NCBI GenBank assembly: GCA_021325095.1 | Contig: JAJPHV010000020.1 | Location: 1-64,000 of the forward strand | From: Chloroflexota bacterium | GTDB lineage: Bacteria; Chloroflexota; Anaerolineae; Aggregatilineales; UBA2796 | Reading direction: 5' to 3' | Length of the DNA stretch: 64,000 bases | Shown here: piece by piece, positions 25,020 to 35,276 of the stretch | Layout: each line of letters begins with the position of its first letter | Position numbering within the stretch: position 1 is the first letter of the stretch | The notes under the pieces: model-generated | What the model saw: the letters and a program-made list of their open reading frames with translations, nothing else | What the model was told of the DNA's origin: nothing | The model's database searches: none | Made by a program: the position numbers and the translations under genes

Positions 25020-27971
25020 CTACGGAACATTGTTCACGACCTGCACCGCGTTGCTGGTGGTCTGCACGGTGGCGACGTTATCGACCACCATCCACAACGG
25101 CGGAGCGGGCAGCGGCGCAACGCTCTGCGGATCGATGAACACGCCGAGCGTATAGTTGGCGATCTCGTTGTGGCGCACGATGATACGCTTGCCCATCGTG
25201 CCTTGCACGAACACGCCCGTCATGAACAAATGCTGCGTGGATTCCAGTGTTTCGTGCTTCAGCCAGTTGTTCTCAATGACCAGGCTATCACAGTTACCCA
25301 CATAGATACCATAGGCTTCGCGGTTCACCGCCGGGGTAATGCGCGAGTAGACCGTGTTGCCGTGAATATTTACAACGGTTGACTTCAACCGCTCGTTCTC
25401 GGCCTGTCCCCGACGGCTCTGCCCGATGTGAATGCCCTGCAAGGCTTCGATGATGGTATTGTTGACCAGGCGCACCTCTTCGGCCTCCTCGCCGCCAATG
25501 ATAATGCCCTGATAGAGCGCAGGCAGGTCTTGAGCGACCATACGCTCAAAGTAGGGCACAAAAGTCGAGATGATACCGGGTTGCATGAGGACGTTATCGA
25601 CAGCGTCCTCAAGGTATGCTTCCGCCGAACGCAAGTCGCGCACTTTTTCGGGCGAGAACAATTGCAGCAGTTGTGGGAAGAACTTCAACTCGCGCAGACG
25701 CGGATCGGTGCGGAAGTTCACCACGACCTGCCCGACCTGCAACGACTCCCGATCATTGCCTGTTGCGCGCCCCTCCTGTACGTCCGCGAGGATGGTACGG
25801 CGCACTTCGGCGCGCAGGGCCAGGTTTTCGCGCAGCCCCTCGGCGATGCGCTGCCCGGCGCGGCGGCCATCGATACACTGGATGACATCGTTTTCAAAGT
25901 GAACGCGCGCTCCGTTGATGATCAAGGCTCCGATCTGGCTGCTGCCAACGTCGAAGCGGCTGTTCTGAACATCCACCGTGCCGCGAACGGCGTGCAGGTC
26001 GGCGATCTTACTATCATTCGCCACGCGCAGGCAGGCTGCCGAGCGCACCACGTCCGCTGCGCAGCGCAGCGCTACCGTGTCCAGCGCAGCGGAGACGCAA
26101 TTCTCGAAGGTCAGCGTGCCCTGCAAGCTGCCGATCTGCCCACCCGCCCCGGCAGCCCCGGTCACCGCGGACAGGTCGCGGACAATGACGTTGCCGCAGT
26201 TGCGAAAAATGAGGGCCGACTCGGCCTTCTGCGCCAGGATGCGCGTGCCGAACCCGGCTCCGCTGAGTTTGAGGTGGCGTTTGCCCTCCACGATGACAGG
26301 CGCGTCCAGCGGGTAATCGCCGACCCCAAAGCAGATTTCGGCGTCGCCGCCCGAAGGAATCTGATTAAAGACATCCTGCCAGCCCGCGCCCGGCGCGACG
26401 CTCAACGTGCACGTGCCGCCACCGCCGCTGCGCGCACACAGCGCATCGATGGCCTCCTGGACGGTGGTCACGTCCGGCAGGTTGCAGGCGGCGTTGTCGA
26501 AACTAACGTCGCTGGCCGTAATGGCGGTGAGCGGCGGAAACAGGTCGCGGCAGTCCACCAGCACCTGTAGGCGTTCCTCGCCGCCGACCACGCCCAGGGC
26601 AACCATCCCCAACCGGGCATAGTGATGCTGCACCCCAGCAGGCGGCTGCACCCCGGCAGGGAAGTCTGTCGTGCCAGTGATCGCGCGCGCTGCAAAGTGC
26701 CAGTAGTCACCGGACTGGTATGTGCCGTCCGCGAACTGCACCTGAAGCCCGCCTTCGAGCGCGATGGGTGCGTTTGTGGTGTTCATCGCCACGCCGCTGT
26801 CCGTCGCGCTTCCCCCCGTCTGATCCCATTTTCGCAGTATCGGGTGGCGATCCAGGTTGACCGTCAGGCTCCGATCCAGGGTGATGCGGTTGAGGTTGGC
26901 ATCTGCGTTGGTGACCTGCGCCAGCACGCCCGGTGTTCCGTTCAGCACGTGGCCGTCGTCAATGTACTCCACCCAATCGTTATTGAAGATGCCGAGATAG
27001 TCGTCGCGCTGGACGGCATTGACATCAAACACCGTGCCGGAGGCCGAGCCGCTGGTCGCGTTGCCCACCGCCTCGATCCGCGCGGCGACGGAACCGCCAT
27101 CGCGTGACCAGACGAACGTCGCGCCGTTGCGCCCGCCACCCGCCGGAACCTCGTGCACTTTGATGAGGTAGAACTGGTTTTCGCCGCGTGTGTAACCGCC
27201 GCCGGGCGGCACGTCGCAGGGATCGGCGGCAGTGCCGCCCGGCACGGTGGTCACTTCCAGGCCACCGGTGGGCTGCGCGGTGACGGCGTCCCATTCGTCG
27301 TACTGGCCGTCGCAGCGGATACCCACCTGGGCCGCCGTGCGCGCCAACTGGCGCTGCACACTATCGCGTTGGCGGATCAGGTTATCGCGGGTGGTCGGGT
27401 TCGTTGCCGCCGCGATCTGCGCGTTGAGGTCCTCGACCTGCGAGGCCAGCCCGCTCAGGGTGGCAAGCGCCCCGCCGGGCACATTCAGCGCAGGCAGCGG
27501 CAGCAGCTTCACCTGCCAGACCGTTTGCAGGCGTGTGGTCGTATCCACGCCGTTCAGGGCCACGTCGCGCATGTCGTCGCGGTCAAGGTAGGTCAGGTGG
27601 CGCTTGAAGACGTCCAGGTACACCAGGCCAACGCTCGCGTTCCCCAGGGATAGCGCTGGCGCATCCGGCAAGTCCGGTTGGGCCGGGTAGGTGACGGCGG
27701 CGTCGTTTTCACACAGGATGCCATCCACATACATGTGCCCGGCGCCGATGACCAGTTCGCCCGCGCCATCCACAGAGAGTTCAAAGCCGGGATTGACCTT
27801 CGGCGCGCCGGACGGCCCGATCACATCGACGGCTTCGGTCTCCACACGGTAATTTTCTATGTCCTGGGCCTCGTTGCTGTCGGCAGAGTCACGCGGGCGT
27901 CCTTGCTGCTCGTAGACACCGATATAGTGCTTTCTCGGATTAAACGTTACGCGGCTGAAATCGCCATTCAT
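25020..27971 (-). CDS. Injection-system DUF6519 beta-helix protein (putative fibre/appendage)
   Basis: This 983-residue product is the last gene of the contractile injection operon. The N-terminal 500 residues start GDFSRVTFNPRKHYIGVYEQQGR, the DUF6519 pattern found at the end of such operons. Residues about 530-960 read as a right-handed parallel beta-helix (NIHGNTVYSR, ENNWLKHETLES, VRHNEIANYTLGVFIDP), a fold common in tail spikes and sugar-binding fibres. A cysteine pair and a helical insertion (about 720-830) interrupt the helix. A role in receptor binding or decorating the baseplate is inferred. No clear terminator follows in the 102-bp gap to the convergent hydrolase gene. Confidence 0.72.
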   Translation of the reverse strand: MNGDFSRVTFNPRKHYIGVYEQQGRPRDSADSNEAQDIENYRVETEAVDVIGPSGAPKVNPGFELSVDGAGELVIGAGHMYVDGILCENDAAVTYPAQPDLPDAPALSLGNASVGLVYLDVFKRHLTYLDRDDMRDVALNGVDTTTRLQTVWQVKLLPLPALNVPGGALATLSGLASQVEDLNAQIAAATNPTTRDNLIRQRDSVQRQLARTAAQVGIRCDGQYDEWDAVTAQPTGGLEVTTVPGGTAADPCDVPPGGGYTRGENQFYLIKVHEVPAGGGRNGATFVWSRDGGSVAARIEAVGNATSGSASGTVFDVNAVQRDDYLGIFNNDWVEYIDDGHVLNGTPGVLAQVTNADANLNRITLDRSLTVNLDRHPILRKWDQTGGSATDSGVAMNTTNAPIALEGGLQVQFADGTYQSGDYWHFAARAITGTTDFPAGVQPPAGVQHHYARLGMVALGVVGGEERLQVLVDCRDLFPPLTAITASDVSFDNAACNLPDVTTVQEAIDALCARSGGGGTCTLSVAPGAGWQDVFNQIPSGGDAEICFGVGDYPLDAPVIVEGKRHLKLSGAGFGTRILAQKAESALIFRNCGNVIVRDLSAVTGAAGAGGQIGSLQGTLTFENCVSAALDTVALRCAADVVRSAACLRVANDSKIADLHAVRGTVDVQNSRFDVGSSQIGALIINGARVHFENDVIQCIDGRRAGQRIAEGLRENLALRAEVRRTILADVQEGRATGNDRESLQVGQVVVNFRTDPRLRELKFFPQLLQLFSPEKVRDLRSAEAYLEDAVDNVLMQPGIISTFVPYFERMVAQDLPALYQGIIIGGEEAEEVRLVNNTIIEALQGIHIGQSRRGQAENERLKSTVVNIHGNTVYSRITPAVNREAYGIYVGNCDSLVIENNWLKHETLESTQHLFMTGVFVQGTMGKRIIVRHNEIANYTLGVFIDPQSVAPLPAPPLWMVVDNVATVQTTSNAVQVVNNVP

Positions 27972-28001
27972 AGATGCCCTCCGTGACCTGGTTGTCGCGT
28001 G

Positions 28002-30035
28002 TCAACTGGCGTAAAAAACGCCCGCTTCCATGCCGAAGCGCAAAAACTCGTCCAGGCGCGTCCACAGATCGGACTCGCGCTGTGGCTGGTACAGATCGTG
28101 GAACACGCCGATCTCGCTCTCGTCGTCCGCACCACGCCGTATCGACTCGGCGCAGGCGCGGCTCAGTTGGCAGTAGCCCGGCGTGCCGAAGCGCGTCGAG
28201 GTGAAGCGCGCTGCCTCCGTCACACACCGATAGCGTTTCGGCGTGCGAGAGCGAGGCGGTACGACGCTGAAACGCACGCAGCCCTGCTGTGTCCGTTCAG
28301 ATCGCACGGGCAGCGCCGCGTCACCGGATGGCACACGCGCCGCGAATATCACGTTCGAGGCCCGTTCGATCTGCTGCGTGTGGACTCGCCCGAAAGCGGT
28401 GCTGTTCTCGATCCGCAGCGTGCCGCCTGGCAGGGTCGCGCCCGAACCGTCGTTCCCGGCGCTGAACGCCACGCGCTCCTCGTCGGTGGCGTCGATGATC
28501 GAATGGGTGATCACGACGGTACAGCCATTGCTGGCGAGGATCGGGCCGACGATACACCGATCCAGCGTCACCGTGACGTTGTCGGACTCGACGATCAGGC
28601 TCGGCGCGTCGGGCTGCTCCGGATCGTTCTGGCGGGTGCGGGCGATGCCTGGCACGAGCGTGCAGTGACGGAGCGTGACGGTTTCCGGCGACCCGGTGAT
28701 GCGCACCGCGCCGCCGGCGATAACCAGCCCATTCAACACAATGTGCGTGTTGCTGTCGGCATCAATCACCAGATCGCCGCCTGTCACCTGAATAACCGGG
28801 CGCGCGCCGTTCACCGCCCGCACCTCCACGCGCTGCCCGGCATTGACCGCCAGATTGGGCGTGGTGCTGGCGAGGGTATAGGTGCGGCTGTCCGCGAACT
28901 CGACGATGCCGCCGCCCGCCACTGCGTCCAGCGCAAGCTGCACGTCCGGAGCCGTCGCGCTGATCGTTTCCGAGGCCGTCCCGGCGATGTCCGCGCCGCG
29001 TTCGTATTCGCCGCCGCCAAGCGCGTCGCTGAAACCGTAGCGGAAATTGACGATAACGCTGCCTTCCGCCGGGGCAGGATCGTTCGTGGGCAGGGCGATC
29101 CGGCCCAGAACGGGGTCAATGCCGTACTTGTCGGTTTGCGTATGCGCCCAGTTGCCCGATCCATCGTTCAGATCGCTCAGGTTGCACACCACCACGTCGC
29201 TTTCGGGCACGTCCACTCCGTTCACCGAAAGCAGCATGGCCGCATTGGCACCGTAGTAGGTAGCGGCGGTGTTCATAGCCTGTTTCATGGCGACGCGGCT
29301 GATCGGCAGCGGCACGTTCTCCGGCCTGGCAAACTGCGTGATCTCCGTCTCCGTCCTGGGATCGTTGTACAGGGCCGTGTCGATGCCGAGCGGGTTGAAG
29401 GTGTAGCGGAAGTCGTCCACCCGGGCCGCCGTCGCACCGCGCAGCCGGTAGGATTGGATGCGAAACAGGAACAGGCCGATATTCGGAATGTTGTACCTGC
29501 CCCGCCCGCTGGCGATGCGCCGCACTTCGAGGGTGCGGGTCGAACTGTCGAAAGCGGTATTCAGGCGTTCCAGGGCCAGTTCGTCGCGCACGTCGATGGT
29601 CGCGCGGTTTTCCAGACGGACGTGATTCTGCACGTACTGTGTCACCAGCAGCCGGGTGAAGAATTCCACCGCCACCGCCGGGTAGCCGGTGACGACGCGC
29701 GCCGTCTGTTCCAGCGCGGCCAGCGTGCCCTTGCGCCGCCGCAGCCCAAGCGTCTCGGCGACTTCGGCCCGTCCACCCGCCGCGCCGGGGGCTTTGCCAT
29801 GCAGTGGGCGCGCGCCGATCAGGTCGCCGATGTAGGGCACAACCCATTGGGCGCAGGTTTCGATGAACAGATCGTCGTATGCCTGTTCGAGGCCCTCCTG
29901 CACCACTGCCGTCTGCTCGGCGACGACGGCCACCAGTTCGCGCAGCGGAAAGCCGACCTCGGCGTCTCGCAGGCGATACACGGCGGGCAACCGATCATAA
30001 ATCTGTTGGGCGAGTTCTTCGGCGTTTGTGTTCAT
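28002..30035 (-). CDS. Injection-system tail protein I-like protein with beta-helix insertion
   Basis: A 677-residue baseplate-periphery protein. The first 200 residues (AQQIYDRLPAVYRLRDAEVGFPLRELVAVVAEQ..., FIETCAQWVVPYIGDLIG) match the phage tail protein I/gpI-like family that links wedge to fibre. Residues about 330-600 form a predicted beta-helix with short Asn/Gly turns (IDADSNTHIVLNGLVIAGG, TVTLRHCTLVPG). The C-terminus has several Cys and Arg-rich segments. It follows the two baseplate J genes, the usual position of gpI, and precedes the DUF6519 protein by 30 bp. Known family: contractile tails. Its target-binding role is inferred. Confidence 0.78.
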   Translation of the reverse strand: MNTNAEELAQQIYDRLPAVYRLRDAEVGFPLRELVAVVAEQTAVVQEGLEQAYDDLFIETCAQWVVPYIGDLIGARPLHGKAPGAAGGRAEVAETLGLRRRKGTLAALEQTARVVTGYPAVAVEFFTRLLVTQYVQNHVRLENRATIDVRDELALERLNTAFDSSTRTLEVRRIASGRGRYNIPNIGLFLFRIQSYRLRGATAARVDDFRYTFNPLGIDTALYNDPRTETEITQFARPENVPLPISRVAMKQAMNTAATYYGANAAMLLSVNGVDVPESDVVVCNLSDLNDGSGNWAHTQTDKYGIDPVLGRIALPTNDPAPAEGSVIVNFRYGFSDALGGGEYERGADIAGTASETISATAPDVQLALDAVAGGGIVEFADSRTYTLASTTPNLAVNAGQRVEVRAVNGARPVIQVTGGDLVIDADSNTHIVLNGLVIAGGAVRITGSPETVTLRHCTLVPGIARTRQNDPEQPDAPSLIVESDNVTVTLDRCIVGPILASNGCTVVITHSIIDATDEERVAFSAGNDGSGATLPGGTLRIENSTAFGRVHTQQIERASNVIFAARVPSGDAALPVRSERTQQGCVRFSVVPPRSRTPKRYRCVTEAARFTSTRFGTPGYCQLSRACAESIRRGADDESEIGVFHDLYQPQRESDLWTRLDEFLRFGMEAGVFYAS

Positions 30036-30050
30036 CTTTCTATCGCCACC

Positions 30051-32777
30051 TTACACCACTACCGTTGCAATCTGAAGCGGGCGCGGATCGAGCGTGAGTA
30101 GTTCTGCGGCCTGTGCGGTGAAGCGGCTCGTTCCGGGCACGGGTTGCGCGGCGGGCAGTGAACTTTCCAGCGTCTTGGTCGTCGTCTGGCTGAACGGGTT
30201 GCTCCTGAACAGGTAATTCAGATCGACGTACACCACGCCCGCCACGTTCTGCATGGTCGCAATGACCTCTACGGCTGTCACCGACTGCCCAAAACGCCGC
30301 GCGCTGAAACTGAACCTTTCACGCAGGGCATTCTGTACTGCCTCGGATACCTCCTCCGGCAGGTAAGCCCGATCAACCCCTATCGTCGCTTCGACCTGGA
30401 AGAACGCCGGGCGGTACGGCTTGATAACGACGTTGACGAACGGGTCACCGCTGGCTTTGATGGCGGCGTCGAGGTTGGCGAATTCGGCGCTGGACTCGCT
30501 GACCTCCCCCGATTCGCCCGCCACCGTCAGGAACACGCCGCGCTGCGCGGCATCGGCGGTGGGCGTCGCCAGGGCCTTCGAGAACCCGGCGAAGGCGCGG
30601 GCGAAGTTCTCGTAGTCCCTCAGCGAAACCAGCCGATCCAGCGTCAGGACGGTCAGCGGCGAATTGTCGCGCAAATCCTCGATGGATTCAGGGTCTTCCG
30701 CGCCGCTGGCGGCCAGCGGGTTCGTTACGCTCCGCACGCCGAGTGGGCGCACGGTGAGCAGGCTGAGTTGATTGGGCTTGACCAGGCCCGGACGCCCGAT
30801 GCCAATGCGGTACTTCGCCGTGACGTTCTCCTGGCCGGTGGGCAGCGGCGCATTGAACTGCACTCTGGTCTTGCCGTCATCCTCGTGGCGCACCACGTAC
30901 ACGCGCTCTTCGATGGAATAGCCGTAGAGCGTGGGGACTTCCCGCCACAGCACATCGTTCACCCGCACTTCGAGCGTGGACTGCGCGCCCGTCGGCGTCT
31001 GCGCGCTGACGTAGGTGAGCGGCTGCTGGCGAAGCGTGAAGGTCTGGTAGCGCTGCGTGCCGTTGCCGCCACCCAGGACTTCGCTCTTGGTTTCGCCGTG
31101 CGTGGCCGCGACCACGTTGGCGTTGACGGTCACGGTAGCCGGGTCGTAGGTGTTGGTAAGCGGCAGCGTGAACTTCAGCACCGTGAACAGCCGTCCGGCT
31201 TCGAGCGTGCCGTCGATCAGCACATCGGCCAGTTGGCGCACTTCGTGATCGACCACGCCGTACAGGTCGGTGCGCGTCCCGGTCAGGATCACCGTCTGCC
31301 CTTTCACCAGTCCGGGATAGTATTTATCGAGCGTGACCGTATCGCCTGCCACGTCCGTCGTGATCGGTACAGCGGCCAGCGGCAATTGCTCGCTCTGCCC
31401 CAGGACTGTCGTGTCGCGCATCCGGTAATTGTTGAAGCCGTCATTCTTGTCCAGTGTCAGGCGACTTGCCTTGACGGACAGCGTAAAGTCGTTGCGGGTC
31501 AGTTCCTGGTTCTTCAGCACGCGGAAGGCACGCGCCGCTTCCGATGGGCTTTCCAGCACCACCCAACTGCTCTCCGTCATGGCCGGATACGTATTGTCGA
31601 GGTCGATGGCGTTGGCACTGCTGCCGGGGTTGGGGGCGTCGGACAGGTCGAGGTTGTCCCAATCGTCGGGGTACTGCCAGTTCGATTTATTGATGTTACT
31701 GTTCGCCAGCACACTGCCGATGATCTGTTGTGTCTGCCCGTTGACCACCTGCGGCAGCGTAGCCCACTTCGGCGCATTGTGCCCGAAGATGGCTGCCCGC
31801 TGGCGCAGGGCGTAAACGCCCGTTTCGGCGGGCGGCGCAGGCGGCGGGGTATTGGCCGCTGTAGTGAACGCCGACGACGACCAGCCAAAGATGTGGCCGA
31901 TGGCGACGGTATCGCTGCTGCTGTAGACGTTACCGGTGAACACGTCGCCGAACACGCTGTCCGTCAGGTAGGGCGCGGCGGCAAAGCCGTACTCGATCCC
32001 GATCAGCCCGCCCAGGAACGACGACGGTTGGGGCGCATCGGCCAGTTCGAGCGTGGTCTCGCCCGCTGCCGCGTTCTGCACAACGCGGCGCACGCGCTTC
32101 ACCTCGGTTTCCGTGTCGGAGACCACGATCAGCACACTGTCGCCGCGCCGGATGCCGCTCTCGATGCCGCTGATCACCGCTTGCGTCATGCTGGTGGAAA
32201 CGACTTGCGGCGCGCGTGTCCGCACTTTCATCAAGTTCCAGGCCGAACGCGCCTCGATGGTCGCGCCCGTCTCGAAGGTCTGCGGCAGTTCGTCCTTGCC
32301 GGGAATGCTCATCACGCGCGTGCCCGCCTCGATGGTGGTCAGTTCGGGCGTGCCGGGCGTGTCGTCGATGATGAAGGCCAGGTACGTATTGGCGGCTACG
32401 CCGGGGCGGGGTTCGTAGCCGATCAGCCGGGCAAGCTGCACCAGCGACACCCGCTCCCTGGCGGTGCGCACGTACCACTCGTTGGCATAGCGCTCGGTGT
32501 AGAAGGTCAAGCCATCGTCCACGACGGCGCAGGCGTCCAGGTAGGCGATGCTCAGGTCATCCCGGTCACGGGTCTTCAAGCTGCGCAGCGCCGGATACTT
32601 CGCGTTTGACAGGCGGGCCAGCATCGACTCCAGGAAACGGGCGTGGGTTCCGACCCGATAGGCGATGCGATCCAGCCCGGCGCGGTTATTCACGCGCACC
32701 GGAGTCTCCGCCGAGACGCCGTCGCAGCCGTCGCAGTCGTTCAGCCCACGCAGCGTAGGGTCAAGGGTGTTGGGCAT
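30051..32777 (-). CDS. Baseplate J-like wedge protein 2
   Basis: A 908-residue 'putative baseplate assembly protein' of the TIGR02243 type. Residues 1-130 form a helical start (FLESMLARLSNAKYPALRSLKTRD, YANEWYVRTARERVSLVQLARLIGYEPRPG). A long beta-rich centre follows, then a C-terminal baseplate-J domain (DLRDNSPLTVLTLDRLVSLRDYENFARAFAG, VNVVIKPYRPAFFQVEATIGV). It corresponds to Afp12/Pvc12-class wedge subunits that carry the fibre protein. It begins one base after the stop of the preceding baseplate J gene, so translation is coupled. Confidence 0.87.
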   Translation of the reverse strand: MPNTLDPTLRGLNDCDGCDGVSAETPVRVNNRAGLDRIAYRVGTHARFLESMLARLSNAKYPALRSLKTRDRDDLSIAYLDACAVVDDGLTFYTERYANEWYVRTARERVSLVQLARLIGYEPRPGVAANTYLAFIIDDTPGTPELTTIEAGTRVMSIPGKDELPQTFETGATIEARSAWNLMKVRTRAPQVVSTSMTQAVISGIESGIRRGDSVLIVVSDTETEVKRVRRVVQNAAAGETTLELADAPQPSSFLGGLIGIEYGFAAAPYLTDSVFGDVFTGNVYSSSDTVAIGHIFGWSSSAFTTAANTPPPAPPAETGVYALRQRAAIFGHNAPKWATLPQVVNGQTQQIIGSVLANSNINKSNWQYPDDWDNLDLSDAPNPGSSANAIDLDNTYPAMTESSWVVLESPSEAARAFRVLKNQELTRNDFTLSVKASRLTLDKNDGFNNYRMRDTTVLGQSEQLPLAAVPITTDVAGDTVTLDKYYPGLVKGQTVILTGTRTDLYGVVDHEVRQLADVLIDGTLEAGRLFTVLKFTLPLTNTYDPATVTVNANVVAATHGETKSEVLGGGNGTQRYQTFTLRQQPLTYVSAQTPTGAQSTLEVRVNDVLWREVPTLYGYSIEERVYVVRHEDDGKTRVQFNAPLPTGQENVTAKYRIGIGRPGLVKPNQLSLLTVRPLGVRSVTNPLAASGAEDPESIEDLRDNSPLTVLTLDRLVSLRDYENFARAFAGFSKALATPTADAAQRGVFLTVAGESGEVSESSAEFANLDAAIKASGDPFVNVVIKPYRPAFFQVEATIGVDRAYLPEEVSEAVQNALRERFSFSARRFGQSVTAVEVIATMQNVAGVVYVDLNYLFRSNPFSQTTTKTLESSLPAAQPVPGTSRFTAQAAELLTLDPRPLQIATVVV

Positions 32778-35276
32778 CTACTTGCCTCCCTTCATGATCA
32801 GGCGGAATACCCCGCGCTTGGGGAAGTTCGGGTCGTTTTCTAACTGCGCGATCTGAAGCCGCCCGAATTCGAGGCTGCCGCTGCTCAATCCGCTTGTGCC
32901 GGGTTGATCCTGCACCTGGAAGGTCGTCACTTCGACGGACTGCACGCCGGGCACGGTGCTTGCGGCGGCGTACAGACGGCTCAGGTAGACAGGCTGGCCG
33001 AAGGTGAAGTTGTCCGGGTGGAAGACGCCTTTGGTTCCGTCCGGCAGCGTGCGTGTGCTGAACACCATAAGCAGCGCCTCGCGCACGGCAGAGCGGAAGT
33101 AGTCCGGCTCGACGCACACTTCCATCTCAATTTCGAGCGGCACGTACTGTGGCCCGTCGATCTCCAAGTCGTAGCCCATCATGCGGTAGCCGTCCATATA
33201 GGCCCGGAACTCGTCCTCGAATTCCTGGGTCACTGCCAGCCCGCCAAACCGATCCACCGTCAGGAACACGGTATACCAGCAGCCCGTCCAGCGGATCGTG
33301 GCCGCCGCGCGCTGTACGCCGGGGAAACGGAGCGCGCGCGCTTCGTAATCCGCCGGGGTAACGGCCCGCTCCTGCGTGCGGAAAGCCTGCGGCGCGTTCT
33401 GCCGCACCGTTTCAATGTCTTCCGGGGGTGTTCCGCCCATGCTTGGCAGCGGATTGCGCACGGCGATGATAGCGGTTTCGTTAGTGATGACGTGCGCCAG
33501 CACATCCGCGCCAATGTTGGCAACGCTGAAATCGCCCAGGCGGTAGCGCGCCCAGAACGACTCGCCGGGGTTGGGCCGCTTGCCGTTTTCGTCGTCCCCG
33601 AAGCGAACGTAGGCGCTGCCGTCGTTGTCCACTTCCAGCACAAATTCCTCTTTGTCGGGCGTGCTGTTCAACAGATCGCGCTGCGGCTCCCACAGCGCGC
33701 CGCTGAAGCTCTGGTCATGCGCCAGCCGGATGGCAGGCAGAGCCGCCCAGGGGCTGAAGCGCATCACGGAGGCCGCCGAACGCGGGGCGGTGGGTGAGGC
33801 GTTCACCGCATGATCGTAAGCGACGACCTGGGACACCGGGCCTTGTTGGAGATAGGGCCGGAAGCGCGGCGGCACGGAGTCGTCCTCTGCGCCACTCGCG
33901 TCGTCGCAGTGCGCGCGATCAGTGACGTAAGCCAGGGTGCTGGCCGGAACTGTGCCCAGGTCTTCGGGCGGGAGCGTCCGCCCGTGATCGGCCAGGACGA
34001 TGTTGCCGCGCGCTATGCTGATCGCGTCGCCGCATTCCGCGTTCCAGTCGGACGGGGGTGCAGCCACGTCGGCGGACAGACACAACGGCGCGGGCAGCGC
34101 GTCCTCCGCGTGCCAACGGATGTCGGTCACGGGCGTGCCCGTCAGTTCGTCTTCAGTCAGGCTCACGGCCACCAGCCGCACGGCGAAGCGCCTGGAAGGG
34201 TCCTCATCGGCGGGGTCGCCCGTTTGAGCGCCGCGCACCTCCTCGAAGATCAGCACGTCGCCGGGATGCAGGTCAGGGAAATGACCTTGCAAGCTGGCCT
34301 TTGTCGCCCCGCGCGGCAGCACACAATCCTCGTCACCCCACGTATAAAAGCACATGAAGTTGTGCGCGCTGAACAGGGTGGCGTCGTGCATGGTCTCGAA
34401 GACCTGCGGCCCGTATTCAAGCGCCTCACGGTACGTTTGCGTGTCCGCCTCGAAGGTGATAGGTTTGCCGGGCACAGCCGTGAAGACCTGGGTGTGCGCC
34501 GGGAGCGGTACGCCCGCCGTGACTGACGGATCGACCTGAAAATGCACCCAGATGCGGGCTGAAACGCCGTCGTGCATCCGGTAGTCCACCAGCCGCGCGT
34601 GCCGCCGCACCGAAATGCGGCTGCGCGCGGTGAACAGATAGGCTTCCGTGTTGATTGCGTCAAGCTGGTAGTGCTGGTAGTCCGCGATCTGCGCCTTCAG
34701 ATCGACCAGCGCGTGCATCAAATCGGCCACGTGGTCTTCGCGCCAGTCGGGCACGAGGATGCGCATCCGGTCAAGCATGGCCTGCCGCAGCGAGTTGAAA
34801 TCGCGCGCCAGGTAATCCAGCACTGGCTCGGTGAAGACCTTCGGCGGGCAGTCGCCCGTGTCCTCGCAGTCGAAGTCAGTATCGCAGTTCACCTTGAACG
34901 AGAAATCGACGGCGGACAGCAGCCGGTCATAGCTCGCGGGCGGATCGTCGCTGGTGGCCGTCGCCACCAGGCGCAGCGTGTAGGTGCTGAAATCGCCCGC
35001 CTCGTCCACCTCGATCTCAAGGGTGAGCGGGTCGGCGGTGCTATTCACGTTCAGCACGCGGATACCGCGCACGGCCTCCCCGCCTTCAATGCGCACGTTG
35101 TCGGGCGTCAACGGGCTGGCGGGCGCTTTGAGCAACGTCAGCAGCAAGAAACGCTGTCGATCCGCCAGCGGCATCGACGGGTCATCTTGCACTTCCACGA
35201 AGTCGATGCCGTTCAGCGTGGCGTGTGCCCGCACCGCATTGCGGCGCGTCTCGTCGCAGCAGAAGTAGATCGTCAT
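32778..35276 (-). CDS. Baseplate J-like wedge protein 1
   Basis: An 832-residue TIGR02243-type baseplate protein. The N-terminus (MTIYFCCDETRRNAVRAHATLNGIDFVEV) and the segment VLDYLARDFNSLRQAMLDRMRILVPDWREDHVADLMHALVDL are hallmarks of this family (Afp11/Pvc11-like). The C-terminal third holds the baseplate-J fold (DIETVRQNAPQAFRTQERAVTPADYEARALRFPGVQRA). Together with the second J protein and gp25 it forms the wedges around the hub. It overlaps the gp25 gene by 4 bp. Confidence 0.88.
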   Translation of the reverse strand: MTIYFCCDETRRNAVRAHATLNGIDFVEVQDDPSMPLADRQRFLLLTLLKAPASPLTPDNVRIEGGEAVRGIRVLNVNSTADPLTLEIEVDEAGDFSTYTLRLVATATSDDPPASYDRLLSAVDFSFKVNCDTDFDCEDTGDCPPKVFTEPVLDYLARDFNSLRQAMLDRMRILVPDWREDHVADLMHALVDLKAQIADYQHYQLDAINTEAYLFTARSRISVRRHARLVDYRMHDGVSARIWVHFQVDPSVTAGVPLPAHTQVFTAVPGKPITFEADTQTYREALEYGPQVFETMHDATLFSAHNFMCFYTWGDEDCVLPRGATKASLQGHFPDLHPGDVLIFEEVRGAQTGDPADEDPSRRFAVRLVAVSLTEDELTGTPVTDIRWHAEDALPAPLCLSADVAAPPSDWNAECGDAISIARGNIVLADHGRTLPPEDLGTVPASTLAYVTDRAHCDDASGAEDDSVPPRFRPYLQQGPVSQVVAYDHAVNASPTAPRSAASVMRFSPWAALPAIRLAHDQSFSGALWEPQRDLLNSTPDKEEFVLEVDNDGSAYVRFGDDENGKRPNPGESFWARYRLGDFSVANIGADVLAHVITNETAIIAVRNPLPSMGGTPPEDIETVRQNAPQAFRTQERAVTPADYEARALRFPGVQRAAATIRWTGCWYTVFLTVDRFGGLAVTQEFEDEFRAYMDGYRMMGYDLEIDGPQYVPLEIEMEVCVEPDYFRSAVREALLMVFSTRTLPDGTKGVFHPDNFTFGQPVYLSRLYAAASTVPGVQSVEVTTFQVQDQPGTSGLSSGSLEFGRLQIAQLENDPNFPKRGVFRLIMKGGK

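Noticed and set aside
28002..30101. A 700-codon open plus-strand frame opposite the gpI-like gene
   Set aside because: Arg/His/Gly-rich composition typical of an antisense shadow, with no recognisable motif.
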